64,000 bases of DNA from Paenibacillus_E allorhizoplanae (GCF_927798215.1 NZ_CAKMMW010000015.1:62001-126000), one strand, 5' to 3'. Positions 26,360 to 35,741 are shown, counted from the stretch's first letter. The notes: a model not told the origin generated them from the letters alone. Numbers and translations are program-made.

Positions 26360-26748
26360 CTAGTTTGCTTCTTTTATATGTTCTCTAATTTGTCTTGATC
26401 TGAGTAATAACTCGTTCACAAGAATCTCATTCTTAGGATCATCATATTTTTTAAAATTGATTTTCGCAAAATATTTACTCTCGATTCTCATTAGCTCTTT
26501 CTTTATCATCTCTTGACTCTCAGAATGTGATAAATTATAAAATTTATCAATTAGAAACCGTTCTTCGTCCAAATAATGTGTTCTATTAGAATATACATGG
26601 TCCATTATACTTATCATTTCGATTGCAAGATCAATAAATTTAGTTTCACTCGTATCGTTAAAAGACATATGTCCCCTCCCAGTTGTACAACCTGCTATCG
26701 TAACTATTGTGAAAATAAACAGGATAAAACCAAGAAACTTTTTCCCAT
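26360..26748 (-). pseudogene. Frameshifted lipoprotein, candidate immunity protein
   Basis: The open frame encodes FLGFILFIFTIVTIAGC with a perfect lipobox, then about 105 residues including FIDLAIEMISIMDHVYSN and KELMRIESKYFAKINF. It has no start of its own. An ATG at 26746-26748 with AGG nine bases upstream begins MGK but is out of frame because the following run has five A's; six would restore MGKKFLGF and a complete lipoprotein. An internal ATG at 26668 would give a 102-aa cytoplasmic form. Position behind a toxin-tip relic suggests an immunity lipoprotein. It is either inactivated, phase-variable, or a sequencing indel. No family was recognised. Confidence 0.65.
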
Positions 26749-26754
26749 ATTATT

Positions 26755-26945
26755 TTACCTACTCCCTTTACCTCTTCCACTTCCACCTTTTCTCTTGCTC
26801 TTTCCATCCATATCAACGAAATAATACTCTTCCGCAAAAAATCTGGCTTCCCAAGTCCCAACCGTTATCTAGAGACTCGATCCTCATATACATGTCATTA
26901 GCATGTAATCAAGGATATTCAGGATTGTAAGGTGTATTATCATAA
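26755..26945 (-). pseudogene. Possible second orphan toxin-tip relic
   Basis: Just upstream of the lipoprotein ATG, one frame reads WEARFFAEEYYFVDMDGKSK and then RKGGSGRGKGSR and stops at 26755-26757, six bases before that ATG. Another frame upstream reads IDYDNTPYNPEYP, a stop, then LHANDMYMRIESLDNGWDLG. The basic Gly-rich end and the spacing fit the end of a toxin tip followed by its immunity gene. No intact frame spans the region, and the toxin family is not recognised. Confidence 0.45.
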
Positions 26946-26950
26946 TCAAT

Positions 26951-26993
26951 AAAAAAAAAACCACCCTACGATGGTTAGTGTCGCAAGGTGGTT
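26951..26993 (-). terminator. Cassette terminator 1 (end of the Rhs operon)
   Basis: AACCACCTTGCGA pairs with TCGTAGGGTGGTT on the minus strand, followed by about ten T's. It closes the transcript carrying the SLH, Rhs and membrane immunity genes. Confidence 0.9.
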
Positions 26994-27001
26994 AGGATTA
27001 A

Positions 27002-27547
27002 TCATTCAGAAAAATTATTCTTGATTGGTGGGCTAGGATTCCAACTTATTAAGTTGATATGGTATTTATTAAGCAACTCGTCTGCTCTTATTAATCTATT
27101 GCTCGTAAATTTACCGTCCCGACGTTCAATAAGTAAAGCATTGGGAAAACCGTGTCGATACCCCTCTGTATCTTTCAAATCACCCATATAATAGTCTGGG
27201 CTACCTGGAGAATAGTATATTTCTTTTGTTTGATCGACCTTTAGCAATGTTATTCTCTGATTCCCGCTAGCTAATCTATCTTTCCACTTACGATATTTTC
27301 CATTGGCTTCATCTGCACCAAATCCATCAAATTCACATATTAAAGTATCCTGAATGACCTTTCGCTCTCCGTTAATTTCATACTCCAAACGAAACGGAAA
27401 TTCTCCGTATGTGATTTCAGGGCGCGGAGGATTCGGTCCCAAATGAATACCTATGAATATGAGAATCCAAGGTAAAGCAAAATACACTACGAATACAAAT
27501 GCCACCAACAATGGAATGCCTAGCAATAAAAATATTTTCGCTTTCAG
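27002..27547 (-). CDS. Membrane-anchored candidate immunity protein for the Rhs toxin
   Basis: About 174-181 residues: one long N-terminal membrane segment (FLLLGIPLLVAFVFVVYFAL onward) and a soluble domain with EYEINGERKVIQDTLICEFD and LIRADELLNKYHINLI. It follows the Rhs stop by a few bases, the standard place for an immunity gene; a membrane location fits a lipase-like toxin tip. The ORF's first standard start is a TTG at 27526 inside the membrane helix with no ribosome site. The frame is open to a CTG at 27545-27547, ten bases from AAGGAGG, which would give a basic MKAK lead. A CTG start is therefore likely. No family recognised. Confidence 0.65.
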   Translation of the reverse strand: MKAKIFLLLGIPLLVAFVFVVYFALPWILIFIGIHLGPNPPRPEITYGEFPFRLEYEINGERKVIQDTLICEFDGFGADEANGKYRKWKDRLASGNQRITLLKVDQTKEIYYSPGSPDYYMGDLKDTEGYRHGFPNALLIERRDGKFTSNRLIRADELLNKYHINLISWNPSPPIKNNFSE

Positions 27548-27552
27548 TTATA

Positions 27553-30500
27553 TCATTCCTCCTTCAAAGCACTTATCACTGAATCCATAGAGTGATTAGC
27601 TACTGCCACTCTCGCTGCTTCCTTCACTCTATCAGAGAGTACCATCTGTCCATTATACCACTTCTTTTTTCTAACATTATTCTCATCAAAGAAAACCTGC
27701 TGTGGTAAATAAACCGTTGTCCCTGTTGGTACTTCACCAAAAAAATCGTTTAAAACTTCACCCGTAACAACATAATTCGTTACACTTGCGGTATAGTCAA
27801 GGTCACTTAAATCATATTCACTTAAGTCTGGTTTTGCGGGATTAAATGTAATAGCATTTTTATTATTGGCAACTGCATTTGCAACCGCCTCAGCTCCCCC
27901 TTTTGAATGACCTACCATTGTTATTTCACTATCTTTATTGTTAGCCACAAAATACGAAGATTCTGAAATCGAATCTTTCATGTCATCTGAATAACCAAAT
28001 GGTTGTTGGAGATTGTTGACCCAATCTCCATTTTCGCTAGTGCCTTTGTTAACCAGTGCATATTCCGTTGATCCATCTGCTTTGACACTTGAGTATACAC
28101 CTATTTTTAATCCCTCTTCATTTTTCAGGATGTCAATTATTGTCCATCTATCAGCAACTGTTTTTTCATTTATAACGTCATTATCTGTTGCACCATAAAT
28201 GTTTTGCGCCATTAAAGCGGCTTCCATCAAGGTAGGCTTGTATCCGCTCGGGTCAATGTATCTTAACGGATTGTTCCACACATACGCAAACCCATTCTGA
28301 CTCTGCGGATTCCCTAACGTCCCCTTATACGTATCCTCACTAACAAACCGCCCTAACTCCGGCTTATAATACCGCGCCCTTGCATACGACAGTCCGCTAT
28401 TATAATCATACCCTAATCCCGTGTAACCGAAAAGGTTATCCGGTCCCGGCCAATTCATGTCGAACTTCTTCCCATCGGTCGGGATGCCGAATTCGTCGTA
28501 ATGGTAACGGCTTGAGACACGGCCGTCCTTCTCAATCAGGCCAACTGCACTTCCAAGGGCATCATTCAGATAAAATAATGTCCGAGGCGCAACGCCTGGT
28601 TCAGCCCCCGCAGTACCGTCATGAGGGTCCCAACCGTTGTTGGCGTCGTAGGCTGGCAGATAGGTCATGGAAATACGTTCGCCACCAACCCCGTATGCAT
28701 AGGTCTGTTTCCAACGGTAATAATCATTAGCGCCACTTAGCTGATCTTTATCTGTAACTTGAAGGGGTTCAGGATTCGCTAGACTTACATCATTGGTAAA
28801 GTTAAATTCCCAATGCTTCTTCTTGAATTCCTTCTCCCAGCCTTCGCGCGGTCCGCCTGGGTGCATGTCCGGATACGGTTCTTCAACTTGCCCGCACTTC
28901 TTAGCAAGACCCGGCGGAATGAAGCCTGGCGGCACTTCATGGCATTTGTTTGAACTGTTGCCATTTCCATTTCCATTTCCATTTCCATTTCCAATTCCAT
29001 TTCCATTTCCATTGCTATTCCCTTGCCCGTTCCCACCATCACTGTGATCGGTCGGACCATGCTTCACATCTACGATCATTTTCGTCCGATTACCGTCACC
29101 ATCGTAGAAGAATTGCGAGACATCTTGCTTCGCACTGCGATGCTGCTTCAGGCGATTCGCCGAATCCCATATGTATTCCTCGATAAGCTCAGGAGCAGAT
29201 GAGGAAGCTGCTGCGCTAACACTTTGCAATGCAGGGCTAGTTCCATAGACGCCAGATGTAACCGCATCTGATCCGTATACTTGGTTAAGTACAGTTGAAT
29301 TGAGCAGACTTGTTAGGCTCTCATCATCCTGTTCGATTCCCATAACGCGCAGCAGGTTACCCCGTGGGTCATAGGTGAAGTCTTTATAATCGCTCCCACT
29401 CTGCCAATGCAGCAGTTTATCTGCTGGATCATAGGTATAGTTCTCTGTGTTGGTTAATGAATCCCATACACTTTGCTTCGTTAGACGATTCCCCACCGCG
29501 TCGTAGCTGTAGTTCGTCAACGATGGCGTTTCCACTGTTTGAGAATTATATTGTCTCACTTGTGTCAATTGATTCAACGCATCATAGGCATACTCGGTAA
29601 TCATCGAGTCCTGATGATCCTCGCTGTTTGAATCGTCTTCGTCGTTACCGTCTTCTACTCGCTCGAGTCGTGTCCGGTTCCCCACGGGGTCATAGGCATA
29701 TTGCAAATGTTCCACAACTTTACCAAACTGGTTAGCGTGACGAAGATCCTGCACTTGACCTAGTGCATCATACTGATACGTACTCACGCCTTGTGTCGGC
29801 AGCTTCTTCTGCGTCAGCAAGCCACGATTGTCATACGTATAGTTTGTTGTCAGTCCACTTCCATCGGTGACACTTGTCATGCGGTCTAACTGGTCATATT
29901 GATACGTGACGGACGTCTGATCTGGGTATACAACTTTGCTGTGTTGTCCCGTTGGCGTCCATTCGTAGCCGACGGTCTGATTCGCTCCGTTTGTGACCTG
30001 CGTTAGTCGATTTAGGGCGTCGTAGGCATATGAGGTTGTACCTGTCGCATCCACCATCGTCGTTCTACGACCCAACAAGTCATGGGTGTATTTAACGTGC
30101 TGCTGATCCGGATATACAACGCTCGTTAAACGGTTGACCGCATCATAATCATAATGAGTCGCCTTATTATCTGGATATAGCACGCTCACCACATTGTTGT
30201 TGCTGTCATAATCCAGTTTCGTGGGTTGACCCAGCGGATTCATTTCCTGGGTTAATAAATGGCGCTGATTGTACTGATAGCTGGTTACTCGGCCTAGCGC
30301 ATCCATTTTGCTTGTGATATTCCCTACCGTATCGTAATCGTACGAGGTGGTAGCCCCTAGCGCATTCGTAACGGATTCCAATTGCCCGATGGGATCGTAC
30401 GCATAGGTGGTTGATTGGTTGTTGGCATCGGTGACTTTCATAACGCGACCCATCGGGTCGTATGCCATGGTTGTCGTGTATCCTAACGGGTTGGTGATAC

Positions 30501-33500
30501 TCGTAACGCGTCCCAGTTTATCGTAGTTATATGAAGTGATCTTACCAGCTTCATCAATACTATGAACCACACGGCCCAATACATCGCGTTCCAAAGATGT
30601 CGTATGCCCCATCGGATCGACCGTAGCAACGAGAGCACCACGGACATCATACTGCAATTGCCAGACGGCGCCATTTGGCTTGGTGGTACTGGTCAGACGT
30701 CCTGCCTTGTCATATGCATAAGTCATAGACTGACCCAAGGCATCCGTCTGTTGGATCAATCGACCTAGCGCATCATATTGATACGTAGTTGCCGCTTCTA
30801 GTGCGTTACTATTCCGAATCAGTTGTCCTTGCTTATTATAGGCGTAGTTAGTGATACCGCCTGTTGCATCTTTAACCTGGACAGGCAGGTTACGTTCATC
30901 ATAGTTGATTTCGGTGACACCGTGCTTCGGATCGATTCGTTTCGTGATGTTGCCAACAGCATCGTATTCGAGCGTTGTCGTTAAAAGTACTTCGTGGTCA
31001 TCTTCGTCTCGATCCTTCACAATGATTGTGCTCGGGCGATCGTTAACGTCATATTCATATTCAGTGACTGCGCCACTCGCATCCTTCATCTGCTTCAATC
31101 TGTTCAAAGCATCATAGATGAACTCCGTCTCGTTTCCTAGCGCGTCCTTGATCTTCGATACCTTGTCAAACTGATATTGCAGGTTGGTCTCTGCTCCCGC
31201 CGCATCTTTGTGGTAGATCAGATTGCTATCCTTGTCGTATCGGAATTCCTCTAACTGACCCAGCGCATCTTGCTTCGCAACCACGCGATCCCGTGCGTCA
31301 TATTGGATTCCACTAATTTGACCTAGTGCATCGATCATCTGCGTGACACGGTGAAGCGGATCGCGCTCCAGATTGCTCTTGGCACCAGATGGATCGGTAA
31401 CCCATTTGGCAAAACCTTGAGCATCGTTCTCAAACGTTACATTCTCACCCTCGGCGTTTACAACTCCCGTGACGACGCCTTTTGCATCTCGCTGGATCGT
31501 ATTGATCTCTCCAAGCGTATTCTCAATAGCAGTGACTTTGCCTTGATTGTCATAAGAAAGCAGCGTTGAATGACCCAAACTATCGATGATCTCCTTAGGC
31601 TGGTTCCACTCGTTGTATTTCATCGTAGTAATCGCACCTATAGGATCAATGGCTTGCTCCAAATTCCCATTCAAATCATAGGAGAAACGGCTTGTATGTC
31701 CATTCCGATCCGTACGTACCTTAATGTTATCCTGGTTATCGTACTCAAATCGCTCAAAGGTGCCATCTGGATATTCAATGGCGGTTTGACGTAGTCTTTC
31801 ATCGTACGTGTACGTTTTGATTCGACCGAGTTCATCTCGGACTTTCGTCTGATGATTCTCAGTATCATAGGTAATGTAGCCTTTTACCCCACGGAAATCC
31901 GTCTGTTCTTTCACCTTTCCTTCTTCATTATAGACATTGACGAGCGAGGTCGTATCATTCGGATTGCGAATCTCGGTGATCCGATGGTTCTGATCATAGT
32001 CAAACTTCATCGTACCGCCGTCAGGCAGTGTTACAGACTTTAAGTCATGCTGATTGTTGTCATAAGTGTAACGAACCTCACGACTTGATTGATCCGTTAT
32101 TGTGGCTATTTTACCCGCATCACCATATTGCAAGTTCAGCTCTGCACCATCCGTATGAATCCGGGTCAGAACCGTACCGCTATAACTCAAATGGATTTGA
32201 AGCTGATTGGGGTTCTTAATGGATAACAAAACGCCATCCTGACGGAATAAATAGCTCCAATGATTCGGCATTTCCATCAAATAGGTCTCGTCCGGCTGTT
32301 TGGTCAACGTGTTATACGTTCCAAAAGGAGGCTTAAACGTTCCATCCGCTTGCGGTTGATACTCATAGCTCGCACCCTCAGGCGTAGTAACGGCGATAAC
32401 TTCACCTTCACGGCGCTCCAATTTCCATTCATAGCTATGATGCCAACCGTACCCTATAGCTCCATTAAAGGTATCTCGACTGTGGTACGTAATCCTCCAT
32501 TCTAACGGGAATGCAGCTTGTAAACTTAAATTCGTATGGGAGAATACGAAATCCCCTGTTGCCAAGTTAATCGGATCTAACCCGATTGGTCTCGGGTATT
32601 TGGCAGGATTGGTTATTTTCTCAATATGAGTCAAATAATCCAATTCACCTGGCTGAAATGTACCTGCCCATTCCGGATCATAGATTAATAACTGAACTCC
32701 CTTGTCTAACAGACCAGGACAGCCTCCTGCAACTCCGAGGCAGGGTTTAAAAGGAATCACGTTATCTGTAGCTATTTTCTGTCCTTCAAAAACCATCTCT
32801 GGTACGGTCTTGGCAACATAAAAATAACCCGCCAAGGATTCCCATGTCACATTATAATCCCGTATTTCGTGCCGCAAAATGGCATACTGCGCTGATGGAG
32901 CAGACACCTTACCGTCCCGAATACGCTTTGCAACAGCTGTAATTTTGTAAATCTCATTTTCTTTCAGCTGAATTTCTGCTTCCCATTCCCCAACCAGACT
33001 GCTCGGGGTTTTGGTCGAATTCACAGGAAACGAGTTGAAGTAACTTGCATTAATGGAAAACCCTTGTGCCCACGAGCTTGATCTCTGCTGTGTCAAAATG
33101 CTTCCGCTTAATGGATCAAGTACCCTCTGAGTGGGGTCTTGGATCTGCTTATCCCCCTCGCGATACACTCTCGAATAGTACAAGGTAACTTCGGTCCCAA
33201 TTTCAGCTAAGCCTCGAATTTTATGTGTTGTCTTGCGTCTAAGAGCATCTAAATGTGGATCGTTGTTTGCCGGATCATAGTTAGGCCGTATGTCTAAATG
33301 CGTCGGAGCAGGAGGGTTCGGATTGAACACCGTTATACTTGTATCTTGCTTCTCGCTTGGAAAATCCGTTGGTGTCACACAGACCTTGTACGCTCCATCC
33401 AACGCGTAATTACTTCCAGCCCCCGTTTCGACTTGACCGTCCCATGTCACAGAGTTATTGCTCAGAACCGGATAACTCTGTCCACTAACGATACTTCGGG

Positions 33501-33774
33501 TACCTCCGCCACAAAGCTCTACATTCGTAGGATGCTCGCTTTGAATCGGTTTACCTGTAATCGGATCACGAGCAGGATCTGTATATTCCCAGTTTATGCT
33601 TGTGGTTTCTCCATACACTGCATTGATTTGCGATGGAGAAGCCGATACCACTGTTGCGGCTTTCGCTCTCGGCAGCGCTCCTCCAGGTATAAAGGGTAAT
33701 CCTGTAAAGAATATAAGTATGGAAAGTAGAAGCGATATCGCTTGCTTCCCTGTTGTTTTCGTTTTTTTCTTCAT
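27553..33774 (-). CDS. Secreted Rhs/YD-repeat polymorphic toxin with lipase-like C-terminal tip
   Basis: 2073 residues. A signal peptide (to about 39) is followed by beta-domains, a DUF6531-like entry (PIGLDPINLATGDFVFSH, about 395), then dozens of YD repeats such as TTYQYDALGRLIQQTDALGQ (about 540-1530). A Gly/Asn linker lies near 1590. The Rhs core motif YDYNSGLSYARARYYKPELG (about 1805) ends at YIDPSGYKP (about 1844). The remaining 225 residues are a separate tip with MEAALMAQNIYG, the GxSxG elbow MVGHSKGGAEA (Ser about 1954) and a late His in VANHSMDSV, so probably a serine lipase or phospholipase. It lies 23 nt after the SLH gene, in one transcript under the c-di-GMP riboswitch. Confidence 0.9.
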   Translation of the reverse strand: MKKKTKTTGKQAISLLLSILIFFTGLPFIPGGALPRAKAATVVSASPSQINAVYGETTSINWEYTDPARDPITGKPIQSEHPTNVELCGGGTRSIVSGQSYPVLSNNSVTWDGQVETGAGSNYALDGAYKVCVTPTDFPSEKQDTSITVFNPNPPAPTHLDIRPNYDPANNDPHLDALRRKTTHKIRGLAEIGTEVTLYYSRVYREGDKQIQDPTQRVLDPLSGSILTQQRSSSWAQGFSINASYFNSFPVNSTKTPSSLVGEWEAEIQLKENEIYKITAVAKRIRDGKVSAPSAQYAILRHEIRDYNVTWESLAGYFYVAKTVPEMVFEGQKIATDNVIPFKPCLGVAGGCPGLLDKGVQLLIYDPEWAGTFQPGELDYLTHIEKITNPAKYPRPIGLDPINLATGDFVFSHTNLSLQAAFPLEWRITYHSRDTFNGAIGYGWHHSYEWKLERREGEVIAVTTPEGASYEYQPQADGTFKPPFGTYNTLTKQPDETYLMEMPNHWSYLFRQDGVLLSIKNPNQLQIHLSYSGTVLTRIHTDGAELNLQYGDAGKIATITDQSSREVRYTYDNNQHDLKSVTLPDGGTMKFDYDQNHRITEIRNPNDTTSLVNVYNEEGKVKEQTDFRGVKGYITYDTENHQTKVRDELGRIKTYTYDERLRQTAIEYPDGTFERFEYDNQDNIKVRTDRNGHTSRFSYDLNGNLEQAIDPIGAITTMKYNEWNQPKEIIDSLGHSTLLSYDNQGKVTAIENTLGEINTIQRDAKGVVTGVVNAEGENVTFENDAQGFAKWVTDPSGAKSNLERDPLHRVTQMIDALGQISGIQYDARDRVVAKQDALGQLEEFRYDKDSNLIYHKDAAGAETNLQYQFDKVSKIKDALGNETEFIYDALNRLKQMKDASGAVTEYEYDVNDRPSTIIVKDRDEDDHEVLLTTTLEYDAVGNITKRIDPKHGVTEINYDERNLPVQVKDATGGITNYAYNKQGQLIRNSNALEAATTYQYDALGRLIQQTDALGQSMTYAYDKAGRLTSTTKPNGAVWQLQYDVRGALVATVDPMGHTTSLERDVLGRVVHSIDEAGKITSYNYDKLGRVTSITNPLGYTTTMAYDPMGRVMKVTDANNQSTTYAYDPIGQLESVTNALGATTSYDYDTVGNITSKMDALGRVTSYQYNQRHLLTQEMNPLGQPTKLDYDSNNNVVSVLYPDNKATHYDYDAVNRLTSVVYPDQQHVKYTHDLLGRRTTMVDATGTTSYAYDALNRLTQVTNGANQTVGYEWTPTGQHSKVVYPDQTSVTYQYDQLDRMTSVTDGSGLTTNYTYDNRGLLTQKKLPTQGVSTYQYDALGQVQDLRHANQFGKVVEHLQYAYDPVGNRTRLERVEDGNDEDDSNSEDHQDSMITEYAYDALNQLTQVRQYNSQTVETPSLTNYSYDAVGNRLTKQSVWDSLTNTENYTYDPADKLLHWQSGSDYKDFTYDPRGNLLRVMGIEQDDESLTSLLNSTVLNQVYGSDAVTSGVYGTSPALQSVSAAASSSAPELIEEYIWDSANRLKQHRSAKQDVSQFFYDGDGNRTKMIVDVKHGPTDHSDGGNGQGNSNGNGNGIGNGNGNGNGNGNSSNKCHEVPPGFIPPGLAKKCGQVEEPYPDMHPGGPREGWEKEFKKKHWEFNFTNDVSLANPEPLQVTDKDQLSGANDYYRWKQTYAYGVGGERISMTYLPAYDANNGWDPHDGTAGAEPGVAPRTLFYLNDALGSAVGLIEKDGRVSSRYHYDEFGIPTDGKKFDMNWPGPDNLFGYTGLGYDYNSGLSYARARYYKPELGRFVSEDTYKGTLGNPQSQNGFAYVWNNPLRYIDPSGYKPTLMEAALMAQNIYGATDNDVINEKTVADRWTIIDILKNEEGLKIGVYSSVKADGSTEYALVNKGTSENGDWVNNLQQPFGYSDDMKDSISESSYFVANNKDSEITMVGHSKGGAEAVANAVANNKNAITFNPAKPDLSEYDLSDLDYTASVTNYVVTGEVLNDFFGEVPTGTTVYLPQQVFFDENNVRKKKWYNGQMVLSDRVKEAARVAVANHSMDSVISALKEE
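28961..29013. repeat. Hexanucleotide repeat coding Gly-Asn linker
   Basis: CCATTT (GGAAAT... in sense) is repeated about eight times with two variants and encodes the NGNGNG linker in the Rhs protein. In-frame hexamer slippage could change linker length without breaking the frame. Confidence 0.85.
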
Positions 33775-33797
33775 GAATTGGATTTCCTCTCTTTCCG

Positions 33798-35741
33798 TTA
33801 TATCTTGTCTTGATTAATTAGTAATCGATAAATTACCATTGCCGCTTCCGCACGAGTCGATGTCGCTTGTGGACGAATGCCTTCCGCGCTTCCTTCAACA
33901 AAGCCAAGCTTCACTGCCAGTGCCGCATACCCCTGTGCCCAACTGCTGATCTCCTTCGCATCGGCAAAGGAAAGAGCATCCGTCATTTGATCCGCTTCCT
34001 TCTCTTTACCTACCGCTCGAATCAGCATCGCCATCATTTGCTCTCTAGTCAGCTCGGTATCGGGCAGAAATCCTTGATCTCCACCCTCTACCAAGCCTTG
34101 TGAAGCTGCAGCCTCAATCCATCCAGCTCCCCAATAGTCGGCGGGGACATCCGCAAAGCGTCCTTGAGCCGCAGCAGGTTTAAGCCCCGTTGCAGCTGCC
34201 AGCATTTTCGTAAATTGGGCGCGGGTAAGCTTGGCATTCGGTTGGAAGACTCCGTCCTCAACGCCGTTTAGAATTCTTCGCGCAGCCAGCACCTCAATCG
34301 GCGTCTGAGCCCAATGCTTCTCAACATCTTTGAACTTGGCATCGTAAAGAAGAACCGCAAATGTACCTTCCTCTTCGAACTTGCTCTGAACCTTTTTAGT
34401 CTTGCCGTCCACCTTTCCACCTTTAAAGCTCCATCCTTGATCCGGACTATACGTGTAAATGGCAAGCTTTTTTGTTTCGGATGGGAGTACCTCAGCATCG
34501 TTGTGGCTTAGTTGCAATTCGCCCGGTTGATAAGGCGGGGTCCCCCAATGAATGCGCCATACCCTTGACTTGAGCTGCATTGGCTCGACTGGGGATTGTG
34601 CTGCTGCTAAGGAAGTGACCTCCTGGAGCTCTACTTCCGTTTCGGCCTGCCACGAGCCTGGAACAAATTCAATCGAGATGCTGCCATCTTTCGATGTGAC
34701 CACGCCACCCGCTGGACCAAGCTTTACTTTGATCGATGACTGAAGAGGAAGAGGAAGAGGAAGCGACACCCCCGTCTGGGGAGCAGCGAAATAGCTGGTT
34801 ATGGATTCTGTTTTTACAGCAGAAAAATTCTCCGTACTAAGCAGCATATTACCCGTAAAGGCAAGCGGCACCTGATCCGACGTTCCTGATGAAATCTGTT
34901 TCACTTCGCCGCTTGCAACACTCGCCGACATAATCTGAGCAACACCGCCCTTATCTTCCATCCACGCCATATAGGAATCGCCTGCGACTAAGACTGCAAA
35001 ATCGCGCGGTTTTGTCGTCAGGGGGGTCAGCTCTTTGACAACTGGATCGGATTCCGAAACATTGACCATCATATATTGGGTTGCTGTATCTTTTTGGTGA
35101 ATAAACAGTCCCGCTGAACCGTTAAAAACAAACCAACTAACATAACCCGGCTGAGGTACAGAAGCAACTGTCTTCGTCTCGTGAGAAGCAATTGTATACA
35201 GCCCCAATGCAGGTTTATTGTATGGTTTAAACATAACCTTACCGTGGGAAACAATCGGAAAAGTACCTTTGCCAAATTGCTCTACATGATCTGTTGTCCA
35301 GTCATATATATACAGTTCGGAAGTTGCGTTATTGTTATACCAAGCAATGTAGCGTCCATCAGTAGTAGGAATGCTATGTGCGCCCGGATCAACGTTTAGC
35401 TTTTTCTCCACCCCTGAGGACAATTGATAACCATATACATTCCAATCAAATTGTTTATCTGGCGGCACATCCCGCTTCTCTTGCCATACAATCAACCCAT
35501 CCTTTACTTTAGCTAGTCGCTTGGATGTGGGGGTATTCGTTATTTGCTTGGTTTCTTCGGTTGTTATATTTTTATAATAAATTTGAGTGTTTCCGGAGGT
35601 GTCCGAAGCGTTCCAAACTACTTCCTCACCGGAGTAATTAGCATCTCCTCCAGGAACGCTTAATGCAAAGGCTTTATTCCAATTCATCAATGAAAATACC
35701 ATAAATAAAACTATCACTATGAACCATTTGCTAAACTTCAT
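33798..35741 (-). CDS. SLH-anchored beta-propeller surface protein
   Basis: About 647 residues. A signal peptide (KWFIVIVLFMVFSLMNWNKA) precedes a TolB/DPP-like beta-propeller at about 30-340, with repeats such as RLAKVKDGLIVWQEKRD and IPTTDGRYIAWYNN. A ZU5-like domain (KVKLGPAGGVVTSKDGSISI) lies near 350-400, and three SLH repeats at about 475-647 (FKDVEKHWAQ, FADVPADYWG, SWAQGYAALAVKLGFVEG). SLH domains bind pyruvylated wall polymer, fixing the protein to the cell surface. It is the first gene of the riboswitch-controlled operon with the Rhs toxin, so it may display or anchor it. The ATG at 35741 has GGGGGA upstream. Confidence 0.85.
   Translation of the reverse strand: MKFSKWFIVIVLFMVFSLMNWNKAFALSVPGGDANYSGEEVVWNASDTSGNTQIYYKNITTEETKQITNTPTSKRLAKVKDGLIVWQEKRDVPPDKQFDWNVYGYQLSSGVEKKLNVDPGAHSIPTTDGRYIAWYNNNATSELYIYDWTTDHVEQFGKGTFPIVSHGKVMFKPYNKPALGLYTIASHETKTVASVPQPGYVSWFVFNGSAGLFIHQKDTATQYMMVNVSESDPVVKELTPLTTKPRDFAVLVAGDSYMAWMEDKGGVAQIMSASVASGEVKQISSGTSDQVPLAFTGNMLLSTENFSAVKTESITSYFAAPQTGVSLPLPLPLQSSIKVKLGPAGGVVTSKDGSISIEFVPGSWQAETEVELQEVTSLAAAQSPVEPMQLKSRVWRIHWGTPPYQPGELQLSHNDAEVLPSETKKLAIYTYSPDQGWSFKGGKVDGKTKKVQSKFEEEGTFAVLLYDAKFKDVEKHWAQTPIEVLAARRILNGVEDGVFQPNAKLTRAQFTKMLAAATGLKPAAAQGRFADVPADYWGAGWIEAAASQGLVEGGDQGFLPDTELTREQMMAMLIRAVGKEKEADQMTDALSFADAKEISSWAQGYAALAVKLGFVEGSAEGIRPQATSTRAEAAMVIYRLLINQDKI

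Noticed and set aside
26658..26861. 67-codon minus-strand ORF across the toxin relic and lipoprotein signal
   Set aside because: It runs in a third frame through both the tip relic and the lipoprotein leader and resembles nothing; the lipobox frame is more convincing.
28785..29060. Met/Glu-repeat ORF in the Rhs gene
   Set aside because: It is the out-of-frame reading of the hexamer repeat coding the Gly-Asn linker.
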